Part shown: positions 21,084-31,715 of the stretch, piece by piece
Position numbering within the stretch: position 1 is the stretch's first letter
Layout of the letters: each line of letters opens with the position of its first letter
Assembly (NCBI RefSeq): GCF_019703515.2
Contig: NC_059372.1
Coordinates: 27,119,431 to 27,183,430 of the forward strand
DNA from: Myxocyprinus asiaticus
Lineage: Eukaryota > Chordata > Actinopteri > Cypriniformes > Catostomidae
Direction of reading: 5' to 3'
Length of the DNA stretch: 64,000 nt
Translations under genes and position numbers: made by a program
Notes under the pieces: model-generated
The model's input: only the letters and a program-made list of their open reading frames with translations
Databases searched by the model: none
Told to the model about the DNA's origin: nothing

Positions 21084-23539
21084 TAACAGTTCTTGTAATC
21101 AAAGACACTCTAGCGTGCTGTCTAGCTCCAGTCCAGTCCAGAATATTTTGTTCTCTTTCAAAAGGGCAGTGTTTAAAATGACATGTCAACCTTGAGCTAG
21201 TGTAAAAAGCCAGAAAAGCAAGCTGAGGCAAGGAACAGAAATAGGCCATTTGCATTCACTCTTAAAGCCTGGACATTGATGGAATGTGGAAAGTGCTCTG
21301 CTTCTCCACAAGTGGTCCCACTCAGAAGTTTAACAGAGATGGCCACACAAACCTGTCACATTTTATTTCCGCTCATTGCCTCCCTCGTTCAATCTTTCTC
21401 TCTCACACGCTCAATTTGTTTGCATGTTGTGGAGATTTAACCCCTTTCGGGTCACAGGCAACTCAGATACAAACCCTTCAAACTCAGTATCTGCCTTACA
21501 GAGCTACATGTGCAGCTCCTGGTGAGGTGATGGGGTTCAAACCCATCATAAAATGGCAGGGACTGTCTCCCTGATGCAACCTACGAGAACGTGCCGTGCT
21601 TAAGGACACAATGATCTCAGCAACTGCTCTTTAAACCACTGGCTCCTTGTGTTTTATTTTCCAAAAGAGCAGTGAAATAGAGCCACACAGCTGTAGTTTT
21701 TCTGCACAACTTTAAAAGCATTTTTGGATGCAATCTGAATAGCTTTGACACACTGACACTCAAAAGCAATCATCTTCACCAAGTGTGTATTGACTGAAAT
21801 ATACTCATTCTGGTAAAAATGTTACCATCTTCCAAGTGGCAGTCACAACAGCTGAATTGTGGTGTCTGCAGTTTTTCCAGAAGTGAAGAATAAAGTTAAA
21901 CATTTTTTTTTATTTTTTATAAATGTACCAAGAAAGTTAAAAGAATACAGTGGTGCAGCATAATCTAACAGAGGCCCAGATGATATACACCAGTGATTCC
22001 CAACCGGGGGTACTTAAGCAGGTTACAGATGGTATGTGAAAAGAATTGGTTTTGCTTTGTTTGGGGACACTTATGGCAAAAAAGGTTGGGAAACACTGAT
22101 ATTCTCTATGGCCAAAAATATGTGGACACTCAAAGACAACTCCAATATGTGCTTGTTAAGCATTTCATTTCAGATCATTGACATTTATGTCTATCTTTTG
22201 GGAAGGCTTAAGGCTGTAACACAAGTTTCGAAATTTGAATATTTTTCTAATTTAAGATAAAAATGCACATTTTAATGCTAAAAATGTGCATTTGAATTTT
22301 AGATGTGTGCTAAGCACTGACAATGACAAGGTGGAGTTCTTTGGCCATTGCGTCTTGCTCACTTATCAGCATCATAAGCCAAAAAGTAATGTATCATGAG
22401 ATGATTATTAGAAGCATATGTAAAAAAATCTAAAATCCAACAATACCAAAGCAAACTTCTAAATTTATAAGCCCTGTGGTTCACTCAGAATTATTCTTTT
22501 CTCTTTGCTTTCCTCTAGCCTAGTTTCTCTATCTCTTATGAGTTAGATTAGGAGGTCAGGGATCAGGTGAACTAAAAGAGAGATACTTTCTCTCTGTGTG
22601 GTGGGACAATAAGATGAATGTGTGTAGGGGACCCTCAGGCCAGGCATTATAATAACCTCTTCCATCTTGTCAGTGAACCAGTGTTCCCTTTACATAAATT
22701 ATCTGTGTAATCTTCACTTACTATTGTAGTAATATGCATAATGCAGTTAAGAGATAATAATAGGTTTTACAGACTGTTAGGATAAGCTGTCTTGGAATTG
22801 TGTTAATTTGTGCCCTCCACTGTGAGTCACATTAAGAAAACACTTTCTTTGCGCAAGTAAGTGTGTTTGGGGTGCAGAAAAAAGGAGAGCTTTTTGAGAG
22901 TATTCTTTTCCTGTAAAAATATCTAAACATCATTAAAACAAGATACAATTACTTGAGAAGCAAAATTGCGTAAGATAATAAGACTTGTTTTCAGAGAATA
23001 TTTCTTCAATTAAGTTTATTTTATCTTATGCTAATTTTGCTGCTGAAGTAAATTTTATTTTGCTTTAAGGATGTTTCGATATTTTTACTGAAAAAAATAA
23101 GACAGAAATACTGGTTAAGAAAATGATTTTTTTCTGTGTGTGTGTGTGTGTTTGTAGATGTTGTCTTTAGCCTTTGGTGCTAGTAGAGACGTTGATTGGT
23201 GAGGCAGTAAATGGTTGATTAGTTGATTTGAATAGGGAACCCTGGAAGATATTTGGTACAGTGTTAGCACACAAACATCATACTTTAATATATACCCACT
23301 CACAGTTCCTGTCTTTGTGTATGCATATCCTCAGGCTGATATATCTATATACAATTCTTTGTATTTATTTTACCTTGCGCTCTGTTTATCCTGTTCTCCC
23401 CTGCTGCTTGTTATTAGAGGCCATTCAAGACATATTTCAAACTTTACTATCTCACGCACCATCATACTGTACTCTCCCTCTCATACACTATCAAACCACT
23501 TACACGCACTCTCTGGTCTAATAATAAAAAATAAAAAAA
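21084..23539. other. Mostly unique non-coding DNA
   Basis: No coding sequence is recognised. It includes a small hAT-like element (21991-22098), a 'ggccaaaaatatgtggacac' motif near 22110 typical of a fish DNA-transposon end without a recognisable partner, and a short TG tract near 23138. Confidence 0.45.
21991..22098. mobile_element. Short hAT-like MITE
   Basis: The 108-bp element has ends CAGTGATTCCCAACC and GGTTGGGAAACACTG, imperfect inverted repeats close to those of the hAT at 17009-18034. The flanks ATATACAC and ATATTCTC agree at 6 of 8 positions, consistent with an old 8-bp TSD. Confidence 0.65.
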
Positions 23540-23870
23540 ATTGGTCCCACTTTATATTAGGTGTCTTTACTATCTACTAACATTAAAATAGGCTACACAC
23601 AATGTATTTATTGTAAATTGTCAAGATTCTCATTTACTGCTACTGAGGTTGAGGTACGGGTAAGGTTAAGGAGTAGGATTAGGGTTAGTGTTTAGGGTAA
23701 GGGTTGGGGTTAGGTTAACAGTGTAACTACATGTACATTTGATGTAATCAAATGCAGGAACTTTAAATGTAAGTACAATGCAAAACACATATGTACATAG
23801 TAAGTACATTGTATCAAATACTTAAGTACATAGTAGTTAAGGACACCAAATATAAAATGTGTCCAAAATA
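23540..23870. mobile_element. Non-autonomous DNA element with G-rich core
   Basis: The left 'ccactttatattaggtgtct' and the right 'ggacaccaaatataaaatgt' are inverted copies. The middle contains a degenerate telomere-like tract (about 23645-23725) of GGGTTAG/GGGTAAG words. There is no coding sequence. Similar elements with G-rich cores occur in fish; the superfamily is not certain. Confidence 0.6.
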
Positions 23871-25169
23871 AATTCTAACCACATGCATATGCAGTTTTTG
23901 TGACAATAACATTATATTAATAGATATATAACAAGTGTTTTACCAGTTGGATTTTAGTTTAAAATAAAATATGCAGGGTTTGAAATTAACAACTGCCAAC
24001 CCTCCAAATGCGGGTAAAAATTGGCAGTGGCAGGTAACTCTGTCACTCTTACTTGCCACTTTGGCAGGTAGTTTATCAAGGCGGCCGACGTTGACCAAAA
24101 AACACATTTGAATTCTAGTATAATGCTTTATGTGGAGGCAGTCAAACCTCTCAAATGGCTAGTCAGCCCCTACATTATAAACAGCACTAAAGAGGAGACA
24201 AATACACATCATCAGTTTTTAAAATACACATACTCATTAGGGATGGGCATTTTGGCCATTTTGTCTACTCGAGTTCTCCGACATACTTCCGACTAATTAC
24301 TCGTGTACGTGTCGAGTACTCGAGGGGCAATGACATGTACATAACTGTATATATAACATTATTATAGGCTGTTATAAAATAATCTGTTACAAAATGTACA
24401 AAAGATTGCATAATCAAAATGTAATGCATCATATTTTGTCATTATGTGAAGATTTGCTGCCCAACATAAAAAAAAGAATGTGCACAACACGCGTCTCTGT
24501 CTTTTCTTCCTTCAGGTTACCGTAGTAATCTTAGTAAGAGCGCCCCAACTTTTTTATTGACTGTCTGAACTATTTTCTAATCGCGGTTGGCTGTTTTTTA
24601 ATATGCGTGTTAAGCTGAAGTTCAGTTTTGAAGGCACTGCATTCTGTTCCATTTAGCTGTGCTCTGTCAAGCTGTTTGAAACACTCACAGCGCGTTGAGT
24701 CCACTGCCACACGTGCCTTGTGTGTGTGTGTCCCCAAGTGTTCCCTCCTGTGGGGAAAGCCGTGATGCTCCATATTGTTGTTGCTGTGATGATTCATGAA
24801 GTGTTCCAGTCAACTCAGCAAGTTGGAATTTCGAGATGGAAGTGTGTTACATCACGCAAACATGTCGGCACCCAGGGCAGCGAGATTTACAGTCAGTGAC
24901 AAACATTCACTTTTATTAAGTAATATCCATTAACGAGTCAAAGTTCTTACATTAAATGATAATAAAACATGTTTAGCAAACATTTTGCAGAAACAGCTGT
25001 TCGAAACATGGTTAATTACACTTTCTTTTGATGATCGTAATGATAGCATTGCAGCATCATATCAGTTTGTTTGCTATGAGACGTCTCTAACAATCAGTAT
25101 ACCCCTCAAAATCATAACATAATCAATCTCAAAATTAAAAATATGCTCCCTCTTTGACACGTTTGTGTT

Positions 25170-25583
25170 TGTAAGGACCTCAACATGGAGGGTAGAATCC
25201 ATATGCAAGAAGTTTATTATAATCAGCAAACAAATCCAAGACACTAGGCAGAGACATAATCATTGAAGCAGGCAAAGTAGTTGTTACACAGCTAATCAGT
25301 CCAACCAGGCAAACAGAGCAAAACAATAATCCAATAATGGTAATCCAGTGAAACAGGCACAATGGTCATAACAAGTAGGCAAATAAACAGGCAATGAAGG
25401 CACCAAGCCACTGCTTGGTAAGGCAGTGAAACTGGCAATACTTCGCAATGTCACAATGGAAGAGCATGGCTATTTATATGGTTCAAACAGGAAGTAACCA
25501 TAGAAGAAACGGTACAGTGTCAGTATTCGGGAGAGGGCTCCCTCTGGTGGTTGGCTGAAGGGATACCAGCCTCATTCATTACA
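25170..25583 (-). repeat. Gypsy 3' LTR
   Basis: 414 bp, TGTAATGAATGAGG...CCTTACA on the minus strand. It contains a TATAAATA box (25471-25478). About 32 nt downstream in the sense direction lies GCGAAGTATT (25437-25446), the inferred transcript start, which is complementary to the sequence just inside the 5' LTR. Confidence 0.93.
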
Positions 25584-25596
25584 GAACCCCCCCATG
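25584..25596 (-). other. Gypsy polypurine tract
   Basis: On the minus strand the sequence immediately upstream of the 3' LTR is CATGGGGGGGTTC, a G-run in the position where plus-strand DNA synthesis is primed. Confidence 0.8.
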
Positions 25597-25664
25597 AACA
25601 ACTCCCGGTTTTCTTCTCCTGGGTTGTCCCCTTGGTCGTGGTGCAGGACGATTCGGGTTTGCTT

Positions 25665-25812
25665 GGAAGTCATGGATCAATGATGGGTCCAGAATGTCCT
25701 TGGCGGCTACCAAAGATCTCTCCTCTGGTTCATAACCTTCCCAGTCCACCAGCTACTGCATCTGGTCCCCTCGACGACATGAGTCTATGATCTCTCTGAC
25801 CATGTAAGCAGG
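25665..25812 (-). pseudogene. Gypsy chromodomain (broken)
   Basis: Minus-strand translation reads VREIIDSCRRGDQMQ, a stop, then [17 protein letters not shown] and a [12 protein letters not shown] end. This is the W-E-x-[YP]-E-E-x-S-x-x-x pattern of integrase-linked chromodomains, with YLVDWEGY expected where the stop now lies. Chromodomains at the integrase C-terminus are thought to guide insertion to particular chromatin. At least one nonsense mutation is present. Confidence 0.85.
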
Positions 25813-26133
25813 TTATCCGTCTATCTCCAATGGAGGAGGCTCAGGATCTGTGGTTCCGGGGCCAGATGTCAGGTGGACAGGTTTCAACGATGACACATGA
25901 AAGTATGGAGAGATGCGGTAGTTAGCAGGTAGCTCCAGTCAGTAAGTTACAGGATTGATTTGTCTTATAATTCTGAACGGACCAACATACCTGGGGCTGA
26001 GTTTCTTGCAGGGTAGCTGCAGCTTGAGGTCTCATGGAAGTTGGTAGCCCAGCACACATTGGAAGGGAGTGAGTCCAGTAGAAGAGTGCGTGAGGGAGTT
26101 CTGGGCGTATTCAGCCTATAGGAGGAAGTCGCT

Positions 26134-26800
26134 CTACCTCTGTTGTTCTTGACTGCAGTAAGACCTGAGGTATCTGCCTATTTCCTGGTTTAGTGTCTCC
26201 ACCTGTCCATTTGCCTGAGGATGATAACCAGACGTGAGGCTGACGTTGATGACAAGCTGTTTACAGAAAGCCTGCCATACTCTGGAAGTGAACTGTGGTC
26301 CCCAGTCAGACACTATGTCTTCTGGCAGACCTTCTGAAAACTTGGTGGAACAGATCATTAGCGGTTTCCATGGCAGTGGGTAGACCTTTCATGGGAATTA
26401 GTCTGCATGACTTAGAGAAACGATCAATGATAACAATGATGGTGGTATACCCATTGGAGTTTGGCAGATCGGTGATGAAGTCGACAGACAGATGGGACCA
26501 GGGTGTCAGAGGGATAGGCAGTGGCTGTAGCAGGCTGGCTGGCAGTTCCCTGGGGGTTTTAGACTTTGCACAAACTTGACATGCTTTAATGTATGCAGTG
26601 ACCTCATTAATGATTGAAGGCCACCAAAATGAGTTACGTACCAAGCTTATAGTTTTCTGGATGCCAGGGTGTCCAGTGCTGAGGGAGGTATGGATCCATT
26701 GGATTGTTCTTTGGCATAGAGTGTGTGGTATATAATGTTTTGTTGGAAGGCATTCAGGTGGTGCTGGGTCTGCTTGTTGGGCTCTTTGGATCTCTTCCAC
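26134..26800 (-). pseudogene. Gypsy integrase (broken)
   Basis: The frame 26800-26306 holds the zinc-binding H...H...CQVC box, then the catalytic core start SVDFITDLP with the first aspartate. A frameshift near 26330 moves to 26358-26134, which has [14 protein letters not shown] (second aspartate) and [16 protein letters not shown] (catalytic glutamate). The D,D-35-E triad is therefore recognisable but split over two frames. Integrase would insert the cDNA into the genome. Confidence 0.9.
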
Positions 26801-26941
26801 GATGTCCCAGCTTATTGGTGCTATGATGACAGAAGGTGGGAGTATAGACTCGTTTTGAGGTATGTTGTGAAGGGGATCATGACGACGGGAGAGAGCATCA
26901 GTTTTGCAGTTATTACTGCCAGGGCGGTAGGTGACTATGAA

Positions 26942-28469
26942 TTAGAACCTTGTGAAGAAGAGTGACCATCGGGCTTGTCGTGGATTCAGACATTTTGCTC
27001 CCTTGATGTATTTGAGTTTATGTTCGGTGATTACTAGGAATGGATGGACAGAACCTTCAAGCCAGTGGCACCACTCTTCTAGCGCAGCCTTCATGGAGAG
27101 TAGTTCTTTATTTCCAACATCATAGTTCCTTTCTGCTGCGTTCAATGTGGGAAAAGCACAAGGATAACGTTTTCTGGGGTTACCGTGGCGCTGAGAGAGA
27201 ACCGCCCCTATGCCACAGTCTGAGGCATCCACTTCCACAATGAACGGTTGGTTAGGATCTGGGTGCTTTAGAATGGGGGTGGTCGTGAAACTTATCTTGA
27301 GGGTGTTGAAGGCATTTTGAGCAGAGTCAATCCATGGTAGCTTGGACGGTTTTCCTTTGAGCAAAGACATTAGGGGGGCAGAGATGAGACTGTAGTTGCG
27401 GATAAACCTCCTGTAGAAGTTCACAAAACCCAGGAAACGTTGTAGCTCCTTAACATTGTTGGGTCTTGGCCACTCCGTGACTGCCTTGAACTTGGAGTCA
27501 TCCATCTCAACACCTCTATGGCTGATGATATACCCTAAGAACGTTGTATGGGTAACATGGAACTCACATTTCTCTGCTTTCACGTAGAGCTGGTGTTTCA
27601 GTAGGCAGGAGAGGACCATTTTAACGTCTTTGTGTTGTGCTTTATCCTGGGATTATATGAGTTTGTCGTCAATGTAGGCGATGATACATCTGTTGAGGAG
27701 GTCTCTGAAGATCTCATTGATGAATGACTGGAACACATCTGGTGTGTTGGCCAGGCCATAAGGCATCACCTGGAATTCATAGTGCCCCCTAGTGGTACTT
27801 CCACTCATCTCCCTCTTTGATACGAATCAGGTTGTATGCACTTCTCAAATCCAGTTTTGTGTAGATGCATGCTTCACGTAGTTGTTCTAGGGCAGACGGA
27901 ACAAGAGGGAGTGGGTACCTGTACTTGATTGTTACTGTGTTCAATCCTCGGTAGTCTATGCATGGACGGAGCCCTCCATCTTTCTTCTCGATGAAGAAAA
28001 AGCCTGCTGCAGCTGGTGAAGTGGAAGGACGAATGAACCCTGAAGCTAAATCCTCCTCGACGTAAGTTTCCATGGCCATGGTTTCAGGTCTTGACAATGG
28101 ATAGGCTTTGCTCCTCGGGGGTGCCATGTTGGGTAGTAACTCAACAGCGCAGTCCCATGGATGAGGGGGTAGTTGGGTTGCCTTGACTATGCTGAATACC
28201 TCGGTTAATTCAGAATACTCCCTGGGGACCTGGATTTGAGCTTGGTTCTCAGGACTTTCGACACTGGTAGTCAAACATGACATGATGACTTTGACATGAA
28301 GACAATTAGACTGACAATAATCTGACCATTGTTTTAACTCACCCTGGTTCCAGGAGATGGGATCATGGATAGCCAGCCATGGGTGACCCAGGATGAGAAG
28401 ATACTTGGGTGAGTCGATGATATAGAAAGATATGATCTCTGTGTGAAACAAGCCAACCTGTGGTGTCAC
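26942..28469 (-). pseudogene. Gypsy protease end / reverse transcriptase / RNase H (broken)
   Basis: The frame 28469-27789 covers the RT fingers: [16 protein letters not shown] near 27950, then [13 protein letters not shown]. After a stop or shift near 27790 the reading continues through [13 protein letters not shown] to the active-site YIDD near 27680, which is followed within a few codons by a stop. The frame 27619-26942 carries the RT thumb, [12 protein letters not shown], and the RNase H start [17 protein letters not shown]. All expected RT and RNase H blocks are recognisable in order, with at least two disabling lesions. Confidence 0.92.
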
Positions 28470-28542
28470 TGGAACAGATTGATGAGTGATACCTGTGCCT
28501 ATAGGTGCATTATTTACAGCAGTAATGTTAATGGTGGGTATA

Positions 28543-28851
28543 CTAGGTGCTGTAGGGATATGGAGCTCTCTTACTAGCCCTTGGTGAATTATTCATAGCA
28601 GCCCCTGAGTCGACGAGTGCAGAAACAGATTTCATTTTATCAAATGAGTGCTCAGTGGGAAGAGAGAAACTGTGGTTTGTGGAAGATGAAATGTTCATGG
28701 TACTCACAATAGTTCTGGAGTCTTGATATTTCTTGCCTTTGTGAGAGCATGTGGAGTGTCGATGATTCTCTTCACCACAGTAATAACACAGTCGCTCCCG
28801 ACGATGACGATCACGTTCGTCATCAGAAAATCTGGTATAGGTGATCTGCAT
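28543..28851 (-). pseudogene. Gypsy zinc knuckle and aspartic protease start
   Basis: The frame contains CYYCGEENHRHSTC, a CCHC nucleocapsid knuckle (C-x2-C-x4-H-x4-C), near 28760-28800. About 50 residues on is the protease active-site block [11 protein letters not shown], an analogue of the retropepsin DSG motif. The frame ends shortly after, before the rest of the protease, which lies in the next block. Confidence 0.88.
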
Positions 28852-28941
28852 CGGTTTAGGAGCTTCGGGGCATGCCTGGACTTGACTATGGACTGATGGT
28901 CGTGAATTGGAGCTAATCTTTGAGCATGGTGAATAGTGCAG

Positions 28942-29575
28942 TTAATTATAAATCCTTACTGCCAATGAAATGAATTCAGTGAGAGTTGAATCCTCACCCT
29001 TACACGCGAGTTCTGCCTGCAGACTGTAGTTCAGTCCCTCTCTGAACACAGTCTTGAGTGCAATTTCATTCCATCCACTTTGGGCTGCTAATGTCCTGAA
29101 GTGTACGGCAAAGTCAGCTGCAGAACGTGAACCCTGGCATACATGAAGCAGCTGAACAGAGACATCTTTACCTCCCATTGGGTATTCAAACACTTCGTGG
29201 ATCTGGGAAGCGGAGTAATCGAATGAGGTTTGAAGCCGATTATTTTGGGTTTGAGGCCCAGTCTAACACTTTACCGGTAAGTAACGTCATCATAAATGCA
29301 CATTTCTTGGACTCCTGACTGAAAGATTCTTATTGATTGGAGAAATAGACTTTACATTGACGTAAAAATCCCTTACATTTCTCTGGTGAGCCATCAAATT
29401 TATCAGGAAGAGCGAAACTTACCGGTGTAGCTTGTGGAGATGGAAGAGAGTGGATATAACGGGTGAGGTTCTCATGTACAGCTCTTAGGCGGTCCAGTTT
29501 TTCCTGAAAACTTTTCAGCAGTTCGCTCTGGTGAGCGAATCCAGCCTGGAGCTGAGAAACTTCCGCTGGATTCAT
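28942..29575 (-). pseudogene. Gypsy gag (broken)
   Basis: A start at 29575 in good context (GCCACCAATG) opens [16 protein letters not shown], with a probable coiled-coil heptad region ([15 protein letters not shown]). [20 protein letters not shown] is the usual capsid entry of vertebrate gypsy gags. A stop near 29330 and a second frame (29193-28942), with SAADFAVHFRTLAAQSGWNE, complete the capsid region. The gene is interrupted at least twice. Confidence 0.85.
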
Positions 29576-29577
29576 TG

Positions 29578-29591
29578 GTGGCGAAGTATTC
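29578..29591 (-). other. Gypsy primer-binding region, self-priming type
   Basis: On the sense (minus) strand, right after the 5' LTR end CTTACA, comes GAATACTTCGCCAC, with no tRNA-complementary TGG start. The 10-mer AATACTTCGC (plus positions 29590-29581) is the reverse complement of GCGAAGTATT at the inferred transcript start in the 3' LTR. See the findings for the self-priming interpretation. Confidence 0.6.
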
Positions 29592-30002
29592 TGTAAGGGA
29601 CTCGACATGGAGGCGAAGGTAGAATCCATATGCAAGAAGTTTATTAAAATCAGCAAACAAATCCAAGACACTAGGCAGAGATGTAATCGTTGAAGCAGGC
29701 AAAGTAGTCGTTACACAGCTAATCAGTCCAACCAGGCAAACAGAGCAAAACAGTAATCAAATAATGGTAATCCAGTGAAACAGGCACAATGGTCATAACA
29801 AGTAGACAAATAAACAGGCAATGAAAATAATGCTTGGTAAAGCAGTGAAACTGGCAATACTTCACAAAGGCACAATGCAAGAGCATGGCTATTTATATGG
29901 TTCAAACAGGAAGTAACCATAGAAGAAACGGTACAGTGTAAGTATTCGGGAGAGGGCTCCCTCTGGTGGTCGGCTGAAGGGATACCAGCCTCATTCGTTA
30001 CA
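29592..30002 (-). repeat. Gypsy 5' LTR
   Basis: 411 bp, TGTAACGAATGAGG...CCCTTACA on the minus strand, matching the 3' LTR over its whole length with scattered substitutions and short indels. At the inferred transcript start it has GTGAAGTATT, where the 3' LTR has GCGAAGTATT. Confidence 0.93.
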
Positions 30003-30736
30003 GTTTTTAGTTGTCAGTTAATTGTCACTGCATTTCGAATTAAGCGAAAAGTCACATCATGCTTGATCACCATCGATCATCATTTTCATGATCGATCATT
30101 GCTGCCACGTCCGAGTAACCGAGTACTCGAGTACTCATGCCCATCCCTAATTCTCATCCTTAACTGCAGTAACAATAACAGGTAACTGGTATAGATTCAT
30201 ATTAAATCTATTAGGGCAAATTTATTAGACTTTCTTTTTATTACAACAGTAAAGTTAACTGTTTAAATGTGTTTAGGCAATTAGTTTTTTTTATAACAAA
30301 TATTATAGTTTAATTTTTTGAAAAGACAATCAACATTAACCTACCCACAGTAATGTGGAGCCATCCATGGTCTTACCTGTGTTAAAGGCCTTATCATTAC
30401 AAATTTCACTGTTAAACAATGATAGAACAATGGTAACATTTCTTAGAGGCAAGTACTGTTTAATATGAAGGGGTTACAACTTCTGGTCATGTTTGCCTTC
30501 AGATATTCTAAAGGGGACTTAAATCATTAGGCTTGTGTCCTGCAAAATAATTTAATAATTCTTGTTCAAATAAAATGTCCAAACAATTGCATGCAGTTAC
30601 AGTCTCCAGGTACCTTTATCACTTTTTGTGCTGTGGGGAATTTGTCTAGTGAAATTGGTGAGTGACTAGTGACCATGGAACACTACTAGCCACAGTGGCC
30701 GGTGAACCCTGAAAATTTTTAAACCCTGAAAATATG

Positions 30737-31715
30737 ATACTGGTTATTTACCCATTTAACAGTTGCTGAAGTATACAGGATCTTATAGCTCAGTGCTTTA
30801 TGCACGATATTTAGAATGTTCACTTCAACTCATCCAGTGTTGACAGCCTTATGCCGTTGTGTCATGTCAGCATATGAGTCAAGTGTAGACGGGGTGTCAG
30901 GATTGAATGAACTAACCCCAAACTGGTATTCTGGAACCAATAACCATGATTAAGTATTGTGTTGCTTAACTGGCTCAGAGTTCAGGGTTTATTTCAGAGT
31001 TGGCCACAGTGCTCTTGGCCTCGATTGTTGTCGGCTGGCAGGCAATACAAATTCAGTTCTGGGTTTTTGGTCTTTGAAGTGCAAAAAACTACACAACAGT
31101 GTTTTGTCATGTTTTTCATTGTTTTTTTAGCCAAATCTTTTGGATATTTCTCCCTGTTTTCCTCATAGGAATGAAAGACTAACTATGGTAACAGGGCTAC
31201 TTTTCCCACACGAGTGGGCCAAAATGGTGCAAAATACTCCCAATCAGAAACTGTCAAACTAAATCTCTCACACACTATCAAATTCTCTCTCACACAAACC
31301 CAAAGCCACTTACACACAGTACACACACTCTCTTACACAAACCTTCATTCAAATAAAGTTTGGTAATATGCATGAGAGAGGTTTGATAATGTGTGTGAGA
31401 GTATGATAGTGTGTGTGCAGGGTAAGGCTGTAACAGAAAACATGTAACTGCAAGTAACAGTATTCAGTCCTCGTTACGTTTTCAAGCACCTGTATTCAGA
31501 AAACAGTTACTTTATAAAATTTTGTTAGAATACTTTTAGAATACTCCTTTCATAGTGACCACAAAATAAGGCAGAAAGCAAAAAAGCTTGTCAATCAAGT
31601 GAGAAACTTGATTGTTTTTCAGAACATGTGAAAAATGAAAAAATCAACGTCTTAGTCATGTATAATGATTCCGGGATTGAATATCTGGCATCCACACCAG
31701 AATGTTGTTATCTTA
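30737..31715. other. Non-coding DNA with CA/TG-rich hairpin
   Basis: No gene is recognised. Near 31258-31420, 'ctctcacacactatcaaatt' is mirrored by 'tgtgtgagagtatgatagtg', forming an imperfect hairpin that may be a short fold-back repeat. Confidence 0.4.

Larger units (their letters stand above)
25170..30002 (-). mobile_element. Ty3/gypsy chromovirus, minus strand, both LTRs (nest level 3)
   Basis: A 4.8-kb LTR retrotransposon reading right to left. Its parts, in order, are the 5' LTR (29592-30002), gag, zinc knuckle and protease, RT/RNase H, integrase, chromodomain, polypurine tract, and 3' LTR (25170-25583). The flanking pentamers GTGTT (25165-25169) and GTTTT (30003-30007) differ at one position, consistent with a 5-bp TSD. 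Several frameshifts and stops interrupt every long gene, so it is inactive. RT before integrase plus a chromodomain places it with the vertebrate chromoviruses. The LTRs are closely similar but not identical, so the insertion is not very recent. Confidence 0.93.
24238..30149. mobile_element. Inner hAT element (nest level 2)
   Basis: The ends TAGGGATGGGCA (24238) and TGCCCATCCCTA (to 30149) are perfect inverted repeats. 'gtcgagtactcgag'-type words lie inside both ends. The flanks ATACTCAT (24230-24237) and ATTCTCAT (30150-30157) agree at 7 of 8, as expected for an ageing hAT TSD. Without the gypsy insertion it is about 1.07 kb and non-coding. Confidence 0.88.
23974..30728. mobile_element. Outer hAT element with perfect 8-bp TSD (nest level 1)
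   Basis: The left end CAGGGTTTGAAATTAAC (23974) and right end ...TTTTTAAACCCTG (30728) are inverted. The flanking AAAATATG is identical at 23966-23973 and 30729-30736. Removing the inner insertion leaves about 835 bp, too small for a hAT transposase, so this is a non-autonomous copy. It is the oldest of three nested insertions: the second hAT (24238-30149) and the gypsy element (25170-30002) lie inside it. Confidence 0.92.

Noticed and set aside
23640..23730. Interstitial telomere
   Set aside because: Only degenerate TTAGGG-like words within a small transposon, not a perfect tandem run.
24570..24797. 75-codon His/Cys-containing frame inside the inner hAT as a remnant transposase zinc finger
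   Set aside because: The spacing of Cys and His does not fit a BED finger and no other transposase block is present.
29578..29591. Reading TGGTGGCGAAGTATTC as a tRNA primer-binding site
   Set aside because: It is on the antisense strand; in sense orientation there is no TGG start next to the LTR, so self-priming fits better.
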